This document shows, one piece after another, positions 57,787 through 64,000 of a DNA stretch of 64,000 bases; positions within the stretch are counted from its first letter, which is position 1, and every line of letters starts with the position of its first letter. This DNA is from Enterococcus larvae (GTDB taxonomy: Bacteria; Bacillota; Bacilli; Lactobacillales; Enterococcaceae), in NCBI RefSeq assembly GCF_017830045.1, contig NZ_JAEDXU010000001.1:434001-498000 (forward strand), given 5' to 3'. Under the pieces are notes generated by a model. The model saw only the letters and a program-made list of their open reading frames with translations, did not search any database and was not told where the DNA came from. The position numbers and the translations under genes were made by a program.

Positions 57787-58131
57787 TTAAATAATACTTT
57801 TCCCAATTTCTTGGACTCTATGAACAGTTTCTTCATTGTTCATCCAGTCCTCCCGACAAATCATTTTATAAATTGATTTCATCTTGTTAGGAACATCGGG
57901 GTCCCTTTCTGTTGGACATTCCCAGTCCTTGAAATCAGCAGATACAACATTTAAGATAGATATGTCCAATGTCTCTTGCAGTTTCAGGATATTTGTTAAT
58001 GTGGGATTCAGTCTCTTCTCTATTGCCAACTTCGCATTAACACCAACCAACTCTTGCCAATTCAACTCCTTATCGTTTCGAAGCTCATCTATTACTTCCC
58101 AAAACTCTTCCACTGTTTCTATCGTTTTCAT
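57787..58131 (-). CDS. Small early-region protein, possible DNA-binding
   Basis: 114 residues from ATG 58131 (AGGAGG site). The first 65 residues (EFWEVIDELRNDKELNWQEL, LKLQETLDISILNVVS) look like a degenerate Xre-type helix-turn-helix. 18 bases before the RinA-like gene. Confidence 0.5.
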   Translation of the reverse strand: MKTIETVEEFWEVIDELRNDKELNWQELVGVNAKLAIEKRLNPTLTNILKLQETLDISILNVVSADFKDWECPTERDPDVPNKMKSIYKMICREDWMNNEETVHRVQEIGKSII

Positions 58132-58148
58132 CACTTTATCCTCCTACT

Positions 58149-58322
58149 TTATATTTTCAACTGATTAGGATTATCCTGATTTCGTAATGTACACAGTTGT
58201 TCTTTCTCATTGATTATCATCATTCTTTCTATATACTGTCGGGCCTCTATCAACGGTTTATGTATGTAGTACCACTGGTCTGCCTGAACTTTCGCTTTCT
58301 GCAGCAATTTTTTTCGTTTCAA
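58149..58322 (-). CDS. 57-residue early-region protein
   Basis: A TTG start directly after the preceding stop (TAATTG) with GAGGAAC upstream. Basic, helical: MKRKKLLQKAKVQADQWYYI..., ending NPNQLKI. Unknown function; start codon uncertain. Confidence 0.45.
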   Translation of the reverse strand: MKRKKLLQKAKVQADQWYYIHKPLIEARQYIERMMIINEKEQLCTLRNQDNPNQLKI

Positions 58323-58571
58323 TTACCGTTCCTCATTTCCTGTAAGAAAATCAATTAGATTGATTAAGCGGATGATTACACCACTTTTAAACCTACTCCA
58401 TTTTTTCCATAGCCGCTCTTCTGAAATATTGAGGCACTCTCCAATAATCCAACCAGTGATTAAGGGATAGACTGTCAATAAAAATAAATACCCATCTTTT
58501 CTTATAAGCAAAGTGCTGATGCTCATAATCAAAATCACTAATGCTAAAGTAATTCGTGTACTATACTTCAT
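58323..58571 (-). CDS. Small membrane protein of the early region
   Basis: 82 residues with two hydrophobic segments (residues ~7-22 and ~26-48). Overlaps the Cro-like gene stop by four bases. Unknown role. Confidence 0.55.
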   Translation of the reverse strand: MKYSTRITLALVILIMSISTLLIRKDGYLFLLTVYPLITGWIIGECLNISEERLWKKWSRFKSGVIIRLINLIDFLTGNEER

Positions 58572-58834
58572 CTATCATTCCTTCTTTCTATTTCTCTTTG
58601 TACAGTTTTCTTGATTTTTGAATTAAAAAAATATGATCCTATTTCTCTACTGTGTATCTCTAACAATTGACAGATTTCTTCGATTTGAGCTTGATCAAAA
58701 AAGGAGTTTCCAGCGATTCTCGCAAGCCACATATCCTTATCCATACTGATTTCTCTAACAAAATTCTCCTGAGATCCAAAGATATCAATAACTCTTTTTT
58801 CAAGCTTTATATAATTAAATACAATTGCTTTCAA
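58568..58834 (-). CDS. Cro-like DUF739 protein
   Basis: 88 residues from TTG 58834, which has a GGAGGGG site. FNYIKLEKRVIDIFGSQENF and IEEICQLLEIHSREIGSYFF follow the pattern of DUF739 phage repressors that oppose CI. First gene of the leftward transcript from the switch region. Confidence 0.65.
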   Translation of the reverse strand: MKAIVFNYIKLEKRVIDIFGSQENFVREISMDKDMWLARIAGNSFFDQAQIEEICQLLEIHSREIGSYFFNSKIKKTVQREIERRNDR

Positions 58835-58870
58835 CGCTTCCCCCTCCAATAACAATTCAATAAATCAAGT

Positions 58871-58970
58871 TTTCTTGACAAACCTAGTGTAACATCTCCA
58901 ATATCTACTGTCAAGAAAAACTGGACAAATTACGAATTTTCTTGATTTTTAGTCAAGATTTCTCTATAAT
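58871..58970. promoter_or_regulatory. Lysogeny-type switch: divergent promoters and shared operators
   Basis: Rightward: TTGATT (58942-58947), 17 bp, TATAAT (58965-58970) for the CI-like gene. Leftward: TTGACA (58909-58914), 17 bp, TACACT (58886-58891) for the Cro-like gene. TTTTCTTGAC half-sites recur at 58871, 58909 (inverted) and 58937, overlapping the -35 boxes. Confidence 0.8.
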
Positions 58971-58992
58971 CCTTAGTAGGGGGTACGTTAGA

Positions 58993-59382
58993 ATGAAAAA
59001 ATTTTCATTTGCTGAGCGCTTAAGACAAGCGCTAGATGCAAGAAATATGAAGCAAATCACATTATCTGAAAAAAGCGGTGTTTCTCGTTCCTTGATCAGC
59101 GCCTATCTAAAAGGAGATTACGAAGCAAAACAAGACAATATTTATTTTCTTGCAAAAGCCTTGAATGTAAACGAAGCTTGGCTGATGGGATTTGAAAATG
59201 TAGCGATGGAACGTTCCGATGAGCTGCAATCCGATGATTTATTTATTGAAGCAGCAAGCGATCTTCTATTAGATACTGACAACAAATATAATGAATTACT
59301 AAAGAAACTGGTTCAGTTGGATGAAAAGGATCTTATTGTTGTAGAAAACTTAGTTGATTCACTATTGAAAATAAAGGACTAA
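58993..59382 (+). CDS. CI-like repressor (short)
   Basis: 129 residues from ATG 58993 with TAGGGGG upstream. Xre helix-turn-helix (FAERLRQALDARNMKQITLS, SGVSRSLISAYLKGDYEA) and a short helical C-terminus. It lacks a LexA-like self-cleaving peptidase domain, so induction must use another route such as an ImmA-type protease. Immediately followed by repeat copy B. Confidence 0.8.
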   Translation: MKKFSFAERLRQALDARNMKQITLSEKSGVSRSLISAYLKGDYEAKQDNIYFLAKALNVNEAWLMGFENVAMERSDELQSDDLFIEAASDLLLDTDNKYNELLKKLVQLDEKDLIVVENLVDSLLKIKD

Positions 59383-59385
59383 AAA

Positions 59386-59555
59386 GAGGCTGAGACAGAA
59401 GTGTTTAGCTACAAGCAATAAGCCGGAATTCACGAAAATTGTTTCACAAATTTTTGTTGAATTCCGGCTTATTGTCGTAGGAGCTACTTCTGACTCGCCG
59501 TTTATTCGGATTTAGGGTATGGAAAAGAGTGGCAACAGATTATTGTCCCACTCTC
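59386..59555. repeat. 170-bp inverted repeat element, copy B
   Basis: Exact reverse complement of 34951-35120, starting four bases after the repressor stop. The GAGGCTGAGACAGAAG end faces the repressor gene here and the endolysin gene in copy A. Confidence 0.92.
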
Positions 59556-59562
59556 TAACTAA

Positions 59563-59676
59563 TTAGCTCTTCATTTTCTTTCTTTTTATTGTAATTAATA
59601 GCTTATAAATTTTCTCCAACAACACACTATCAGACATCTCTTGAATTATCTGACAAATTTCTTTTTTATAATTCAT
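59563..59676 (-). CDS. 37-residue small protein of phage regulatory regions
   Basis: ATG 59676 with AAAGGGA upstream. MNYKKEICQIIQEMSDSVLL..., ending TIKRKKMKS. Very similar short proteins are common beside Xre-type repressors in Firmicute elements. Function unknown. Has a good leftward promoter upstream. Confidence 0.6.
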   Translation of the reverse strand: MNYKKEICQIIQEMSDSVLLEKIYKLLITIKRKKMKS

Positions 59677-59774
59677 GCTAACGTCCCTTTCTTTTTTCCT
59701 TTTTTGGGTCTGGTTAAAAGACAGGGTTTGAATCAGCTATTATTCCCCCTTCTTTATAAAAATGCAATTTCCTA

Positions 59775-59879
59775 TTGCGTAATTACCAATTACGTAATAT
59801 ACTATAATTAGTAATTAAAAACCACAAAGTAATTCTCAATTACATATTTTATTGTATCAGGTAACCGTAAATTACGCAA
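59775..59879. promoter_or_regulatory. Divergent promoters and palindromic operators of the ImmR-like repressor
   Basis: Rightward: TTGCGT (59775-59780), 17 bp, TATACT (59798-59803). Leftward: TTGCGT at 59874-59879, 17 bp, TACAAT at 59851-59856. Operators GTAATT-NNN-AATTAC at 59779-59793 and 59829-59843, and GTAAATTAC at 59867-59875, overlap them. Confidence 0.78.
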
Positions 59880-59910
59880 GACATTTAAGTAAAAATATAA
59901 GGAGAAAAAG

Positions 59911-60273
59911 ATGAATATTTTAGCCTTGAGGATTAAAGAATTGCGAAAAGCAAATGGTATGTCGCAAAAAGAACTAGCGGATATTCTAGGAATGAAGAGA
60001 GAGAATATTTCCAACTATGAACGTGGAATAATCACAAATATATCCAGTGAAGTACTGGATAAGCTGGCGGATCAATTTAATGTCTCTGTTGATTATCTTC
60101 TTGGTAGAACAGACACTCCAAGTGACACTGGTGTGGAAGAAGAATATGCCGACCTATTGATGATGTTCAGAAAAGGAGAGCAAGCTGTTGGGGAAGAGAA
60201 AAAAGAACAGTACAAGAAACAGGTAAAAAATTTGATGAGCTATATTGCCCAATCAATGAATGAAGATGAGTAG
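59911..60273 (+). CDS. Xre-family repressor (ImmR-like)
   Basis: 120 residues. Helix-turn-helix KANGMSQKELADILGMKRENISNYERG, followed by VDYLLGRTD, typical of ImmR/Xre. AAGGAG before ATG. Followed 12 bases on by a metallopeptidase gene, as in ICEBs1 immR-immA. It probably binds the GTAATT palindromes. Confidence 0.85.
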   Translation: MNILALRIKELRKANGMSQKELADILGMKRENISNYERGIITNISSEVLDKLADQFNVSVDYLLGRTDTPSDTGVEEEYADLLMMFRKGEQAVGEEKKEQYKKQVKNLMSYIAQSMNEDE

Positions 60274-60285
60274 GAGTTTAGAATA

Positions 60286-60972
60286 ATGAACGATGCCATA
60301 GAAATTCGATATTCTTTAACAAATTTACTAATCAACCAATACATTCTGAAGCATAATCTCGAACCAGTTGATTTTACTTTTGACCTGTTCGTCAATGACT
60401 ATTTGGAAAAAGAAAATATTACACTCGATAAAAATATCCCAGTTACTGAAGAAGATTTTTTTCTGGCAGTCACCGTGAAAAAAGGAAAAAGAATCCGAAT
60501 TTTTATCAATCCTAAAATGTCAAAAAATCGGTTCAATTTCAGTATTTGTCATGAGGTCAGTCACTGCTATTATGATGTATCAAAAACAGAAGTCTCTCAA
60601 ACCTTTTTTAATATGGAAGAGAATCCTACTTACTACACAGAGGACGAGCTATTGACTGAAGAATTAGCAAATCTTTCTGCGAGTATCATCATGCTGCCGG
60701 ATATTTCACTACTGAAAAACCTATATACAACAAAGTCCTTTTATTCAATCGCTGAGGAGTATGGGATGAGTCGCTCTGCTCTATGGAGAAGGTTGGTTAA
60801 CTTTGGAAAACTGAAATGCGGAATGCCTGAAGAATTGGCTCAAAGCTCTGCAACACGTTTGCAAACAACTGGAAACAGAGAAATCTATCATAAGTTCATG
60901 TCGACTTGGGGATCTACAGTGGAAAAACAAATCATACTAGACTTTGAAAACAGCATACTGGAGATGGATTGA
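60286..60972 (+). CDS. ImmA/IrrE-family metallopeptidase
   Basis: 228 residues with zinc motif His89-Glu-Val-Ser-His93 (ICHEVSHCYYD) and a third ligand Glu in TEELANLSASIIMLP. Family members cleave the partner repressor after DNA damage or cell signals. It could release the ImmR-like protein and perhaps the CI-like repressor of the tail block; the latter is inference. Confidence 0.85.
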   Translation: MNDAIEIRYSLTNLLINQYILKHNLEPVDFTFDLFVNDYLEKENITLDKNIPVTEEDFFLAVTVKKGKRIRIFINPKMSKNRFNFSICHEVSHCYYDVSKTEVSQTFFNMEENPTYYTEDELLTEELANLSASIIMLPDISLLKNLYTTKSFYSIAEEYGMSRSALWRRLVNFGKLKCGMPEELAQSSATRLQTTGNREIYHKFMSTWGSTVEKQIILDFENSILEMD

Positions 60973-61102
60973 AATGAAACAGAAAATTTTTTCCTTGTAT
61001 CAATCTAATGCCAGCTCCTTTAGAGATGATAACCATTTCATACTTAAGTCTTATTCATCATTCTAGCGGATTATGCTATAGTTGATATAAGAGGTGTTGT
61101 AG

Positions 61103-61186
61103 ATGAAGACGGCCAGAAGACTATTTGGATTAGCAATTGATATACTGTCTGAGATATTGCTTTCCTTATTCTTTAAAACTTCCTAA
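61103..61186 (+). CDS. 27-residue hydrophobic peptide ORF
   Basis: GAGGTG before ATG: MKTARRLFGLAIDILSEILL..., a charged start and a hydrophobic helix. Followed directly by a terminator (AACTTCCT/AGGAGGTT with Ts, 61176-61203). Might be a type I toxin peptide or a membrane micro-protein. Confidence 0.4.
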   Translation: MKTARRLFGLAIDILSEILLSLFFKTS

Positions 61187-61317
61187 AAAGGAGGTTTTTT
61201 TGTTTTCTTCCTAGATCATCCGCAATCCTAAATGAACTTATTGTAAATTATAATAGACAAAAACAACAACATATGTTATTTTATAATTACTTAATGTAAA
61301 GGAGTTGTTATAATATT

Positions 61318-61371
61318 ATGTGTTGTATTTTTTTCTTGCAATTTTTATTTAACTTATTCTGCTGCTTCTAA
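61318..61371 (+). CDS. 17-residue hydrophobic peptide ORF
   Basis: AAAGGAG before ATG, peptide MCCIFFLQFLFNLFCCF, wholly hydrophobic. TATAAT boxes lie upstream (about 61281-61286) and a terminator downstream. It is too short to be sure. The rest of 60973-61500 holds no gene. Confidence 0.3.
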   Translation: MCCIFFLQFLFNLFCCF

Positions 61372-61391
61372 GTCTAAAGTGTTTTCTTCCT

Positions 61392-61418
61392 AAACCTTCT
61401 CGTATGAGAAGGTTTTTT
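61392..61418 (+). terminator. Terminator after the second tiny ORF
   Basis: AACCTTCTC/GAGAAGGTT stem followed by TTTTTT. Confidence 0.75.
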
Positions 61419-61510
61419 CTATTTTTCCTCCTTAGCAATGCTCCTACTCTGCTGCCCAGTATTTCCTTGAGTAATCAGCATATTATTAAATACCCAACGT
61501 TTTTCAACAA

Positions 61511-61559
61511 AAAGCTGATGGAAGCAATGTTTTAAACCATTTGCTTCCATCAGCTTTTA
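61511..61559 (-). terminator. Terminator of the tRNA-Thr gene
   Basis: AAAGCTGATGGAAGCAA pairs with TTGCTTCCATCAGCTTT, followed by Ts on the minus strand. Confidence 0.85.
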
Positions 61560-61564
61560 TAGAA

Positions 61565-61637
61565 TGCCAGCTATAGGGATCGAACCTACGACCTACGCGT
61601 TACGAGTGCGTTGCTCTACCAACTGAGCTAAGCTGGC
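61565..61637 (-). tRNA. tRNA-Thr (CGT anticodon)
   Basis: 73 bases folding as a cloverleaf: acceptor GCCAGCT/AGCTGGC, D-loop AGTTGGTA, anticodon loop CTCGTAA with anticodon CGT, T-loop GGTTCGATCC. One A-C mismatch closes the anticodon stem. CCA is not encoded. Confidence 0.9.
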
Positions 61638-61719
61638 CTCGAATGAAGTTATTATAGAACTCTTTTCAAAAATTGTAAAGTGATGCTCTTTTCTTGTCAT
61701 CTTTCTCAGGTTTAATTGT

Positions 61720-61761
61720 AAAAAAACAGCCAGCACGAAGAGATTCTCTTCTGTACTGGCT
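61720..61761 (-). terminator. Terminator of upp
   Basis: AGCCAGTACAGAAGAG pairs with CTCTTCGTGCTGGCT and is followed by seven Ts on the minus strand. Confidence 0.85.
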
Positions 61762-61772
61762 GCTCATTTTCA

Positions 61773-62402
61773 TTATTTTGTACCGAACAAACGGTCACCG
61801 GCATCACCCAAGCCTGGAACGATATAACCATCTTCATTTAGCTTTTCATCTAAAGCCGCAGTGTAGATATCAATATCAGGATGTGCTTCCTGCAAGGCTT
61901 TCACGCCTTCCGGAGCTGCAACTAAACAAACAAATTTAATATTGCTGCCGCCGCGTTCCTTCAATGAATCAATCGCCATGATTGCTGATCCGCCTGTAGC
62001 AAGCATTGGATCTACAACAAACAATTGTCTTGCATCAATGTCTTCAGGCATCTTAACAAAATACTCAACTGGTTCCAAAGTTTCATGGTCACGATATAAC
62101 CCTACGTGACCAACTTTAGCTGCTGGAATCAATTCCAAGATACCATCAACCATTCCGATACCTGCTCTTAAAATAGGAACAATCGCTACTTTTTTACCGG
62201 ACAACGTTTTTTGAGTGGTTGATCCCATTGGTGTTTCGATCACGATATCCTCTAAAGGCATATCTCTTGATACCTCATAGGCCATCAGCATAGCAATTTC
62301 ATTTACTACCTCGCGAAATACTTTGGTCCCACAATCCTTATCTCTAATGATTGTCAGTTTGTGCTGGATCAATGGATGATCAATTACTTGAAATTTTCCC
62401 AT
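61773..62402 (-). CDS. upp: Uracil phosphoribosyltransferase
   Basis: 209 residues, full length. PRPP-binding motif [19 protein letters not shown] and the uracil-binding [13 protein letters not shown] are both present. Converts uracil and PRPP to UMP in pyrimidine salvage. AAGGAG before ATG. Monocistronic. Confidence 0.95.
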   Translation of the reverse strand: MGKFQVIDHPLIQHKLTIIRDKDCGTKVFREVVNEIAMLMAYEVSRDMPLEDIVIETPMGSTTQKTLSGKKVAIVPILRAGIGMVDGILELIPAAKVGHVGLYRDHETLEPVEYFVKMPEDIDARQLFVVDPMLATGGSAIMAIDSLKERGGSNIKFVCLVAAPEGVKALQEAHPDIDIYTAALDEKLNEDGYIVPGLGDAGDRLFGTK

Positions 62403-62595
62403 GTTCAGTCTCCTTACTATTCATTTTCTTGTACTATTGTAAAACAAAAACGTGTGCTTTGCTAGTCAATCACACAAGAAATGATAAAATAAAAAGAGTT
62501 TCTTTCTTATGTCAGTTTACTGAGGTGAAAGAAACAGAATTTCTAATGAAATAAATGGACTATTCAATACTATTTACTTAATAATAAACCTATTC

Positions 62596-62980
62596 AATTT
62601 CGGCTTATTACCATACGAACTATTTCCAGGTCTACAGTTCTCACTACACGTTGTTCCGATCTCATCAATCTCTAAGTAGTAGAACTACTAAGAATTGAAG
62701 GACTACACGTTGTTCCGATCTCATCAATCTCTAAGTAGTAAAACCACTAAGAATTGAAGGACTACACGTTGTTCCGATCTCATCAATCTCTAAGTAGTAA
62801 AACTACTAAGAATTGAAGGACTACACGTTGTTCCGATCTCATCAATCTCTAAATGGCAACGCTAATAAGAATTGAAAGCTTATACTCCGACTCTCGAAGC
62901 AAGGAGAAGCTCTGTCCCGCCGTTTATTCGGATTTATGGCATAAAAAAGTGTGGAAACAGATGATAGTCCCACACTCCAG
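62596..62980. repeat. Decayed third copy of the inverted-repeat element, split by a tandem array
   Basis: 62596-62630 resembles the middle of copies A/B (CGGCTTATT...), and 62915-62977 resembles the end (GCCGTTTATTCGGATTTA, then AGTGTGG/CCACACT). The latter hairpin, followed by Ts on the minus strand, probably terminates the EIIA gene. The orientation matches copy B. The remaining 62403-62595 shows nothing else. Confidence 0.75.
62644..62879. repeat. Four-copy 59-bp tandem repeat
   Basis: Units start at 62644, 62703, 62762 and 62821 with CTACACGTTGTTCCGATCTC. Each contains a small inverted repeat (AGTAGT...ACTACT). The first three are nearly identical; the fourth diverges at its end. No unique spacers, so it is not a CRISPR. 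Confidence 0.92.
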
Positions 62981-63003
62981 TATTTTATTAGAAACTTCTC
63001 TAC

Positions 63004-63420
63004 CTATTCTTCATACTCATCATCGTCTAATTCAGGAAGCTCAATTGCTGCTACAGCATCCTTTCCAATAGGTAAAAGATAGGATACCAGCTCGTCGATG
63101 TCCTCAGCCGATGAAAGTGCTGCCTCTATAACTAATGCCAGATTCAATCCCGAAATCACCCGAATATTGTTTCGAGTCCCCATCTCCATCATCGCCGCAT
63201 TACAGGGTGTTCCTCCCTTTAGATCAGCAAGGATCAGAACCTGCTCATTTCCAAATTTGTCCAAGATCTCTGCCAGCTTCTGCTGTGTACCAGATAATCC
63301 ATCATGCTCCTCCATCGATACGATTTCTGCTTCTGCAAAATCTCCGGCAATCATTTTTGCCGATTGTAAGGTTTCGTAAGCCATCTTACCGTGACTCATC
63401 AAAATCAGTTTTGGTTTCAT
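63004..63420 (-). CDS. PTS mannose-family EIIA component
   Basis: 138 residues. Phosphorylated His10 in LILMSHGKMA and the EIIA-Man pattern LADLKGGTPCNAAM. No EIIB, IIC or IID genes are in view, so it may serve another transporter or a regulatory role. GGGAG before ATG; 17 bases after the hydrolase gene. Confidence 0.85.
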   Translation of the reverse strand: MKPKLILMSHGKMAYETLQSAKMIAGDFAEAEIVSMEEHDGLSGTQQKLAEILDKFGNEQVLILADLKGGTPCNAAMMEMGTRNNIRVISGLNLALVIEAALSSAEDIDELVSYLLPIGKDAVAAIELPELDDDEYEE

Positions 63421-63437
63421 ATTTTTTTACTCCCTAT

Positions 63438-64000
63438 TTAAAAATAAGCTGTATAAAGTGCAGCTCTTGCTTCAATAAAGCCACGATCTTTTCTATTAGG
63501 ATGAACACGATTTGTCAGTAGAATAAAACCATTCTTTCCTTCAAACTCTAGTCCAATCGATGTTCCAGTAAAGCCTGTGTGAAATAGATAGGAACGTCCT
63601 CGACTATTTTCCTTCTGCTCCCAACCCAATGTCCGCTCATTCACAGCCGTATCTCTTAGCTTATCAAAAATCGACTTACTAAACAATCGTCGATCTTCTG
63701 TTACATACGCCTTTACAAAACCAGCAACATCCTCCAAAGTAGAGAAAAGGCCAGCGCTGCCTACTTCCCCATCCATCTTAAAGGCTTTAGAATCATGTAC
63801 TTCCCCTTGAATGATTCCTCGCTCTGCCGTTTGCTCAGTAGGTACAGCATTATTCTTATCAATCGGCTGAAACCCTGTATGCTTCATCATTAAGGGCTCA
63901 AAGATATGCTTTTGAAAGCTTCTTTCTAGTGAACAACTATCCATTTCCTTAATCACTTCTCCTAACAAGAGGAAGCCAACATCAGAATAGACTGTATCAT
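63438..64000 (-). CDS. Serine beta-lactamase-like hydrolase, 3' part
   Basis: The frame is open to the window edge; the ATG-initiated part starts at 63968. Y-S-D in TVYSDVGFLLLGEVI corresponds to the class C beta-lactamase YxN motif, and HTGFTGTS to the C-terminal KTG-like box. The SxxK nucleophile lies beyond the window. A carboxypeptidase/esterase of the AmpC-like family. Confidence 0.8.
   Translation of the reverse strand, partial: DTVYSDVGFLLLGEVIKEMDSCSLERSFQKHIFEPLMMKHTGFQPIDKNNAVPTEQTAERGIIQGEVHDSKAFKMDGEVGSAGLFSTLEDVAGFVKAYVTEDRRLFSKSIFDKLRDTAVNERTLGWEQKENSRGRSYLFHTGFTGTSIGLEFEGKNGFILLTNRVHPNRKDRGFIEARAALYTAYF

Noticed and set aside
35131-59382. Ordinary complete prophage
   Set aside because: No integrase, replication, packaging or capsid genes are recognisable, although tail and lysis genes are intact.
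61565-61637. tRNA-Thr as an attachment site of the phage-derived block
   Set aside because: No integrase, and no partial tRNA repeat seen at the other end of the block.
62644-62879. CRISPR array
   Set aside because: The units are directly tandem at 59 bp with no unique spacers and no cas genes nearby.

Overview
The window looks like chromosome of a low-GC Firmicute, most likely an Enterococcus. The support is a sufCDSUB operon in the Bacilli order, strong AGGAGG-type ribosome sites, a T-box leader on metNIQ, a rodA/upp/EIIA-Man background, and a phage-tail module of enterococcal/listerial type. The species cannot be fixed from the sequence. Most genes lie on the minus strand.

Layout: (1) 0.5-8.9 kb is a carbohydrate-use locus: a sugar-binding lipoprotein, two ABC permeases, a small membrane protein, two GH2 glycosidases, and a divergent ArsR-type regulator with palindromic operator sequence. 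(2) 9.1-14.9 kb holds two type VII secretion (T7SS) effector cassettes. One encodes a lipase with its targeting domain at the C-terminus (TslA-like) plus two helper proteins and a membrane immunity candidate. The other encodes a protein with a C39/papain-like peptidase domain, three small helical partners and a membrane immunity candidate. The lipase cassette lies between two ~113-bp direct repeats. (3) 15.1-20.7 kb is the SUF Fe-S assembly operon, interrupted between sufU and sufB by a cluster of hairpins. (4) 20.9-29.7 kb is a complete counterpart of the uncharacterised E. coli yhfSTUVWXYZ cluster, in a different order, with an added amidase-signature gene and a twin 25-bp operator. (5) 29.8-34.8 kb has metNIQ behind a T-box, a GcvH-like/Spx-like pair, and rodA.

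(6) 35.1-59.4 kb is a phage-derived block with repressor, Cro-like gene, RinA-like activator, tail tube, tail chaperones with a -1 slippery site, tape measure, distal tail protein, tail lysin, fibre, holin and endolysin. I find no integrase, replication, terminase, portal, protease or capsid gene. A ~1 kb gene-poor gap lies where head genes would be expected. The block is framed by perfect 170-bp inverted repeats, one directly after the endolysin and one directly after the repressor. This fits a non-contractile (F-type) tailocin, analogous to Listeria monocins, and is the most interesting system in the window. Repeated promoter-like motifs before the structural genes, two lipoprotein morons (one with a frameshift) and unusually cysteine-rich tail proteins are further oddities.

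(7) 59.5-64 kb has an ImmR/ImmA-type repressor-metalloprotease pair with palindromic operators, two tiny hydrophobic ORFs each followed by a terminator, tRNA-Thr(CGT), upp, a decayed third copy of the repeat element broken by a 59-bp tandem array, an EIIA-Man gene, and the 3' part of a serine beta-lactamase-like hydrolase running off the edge.

All assignments come from reading motifs and context. No database search was run.
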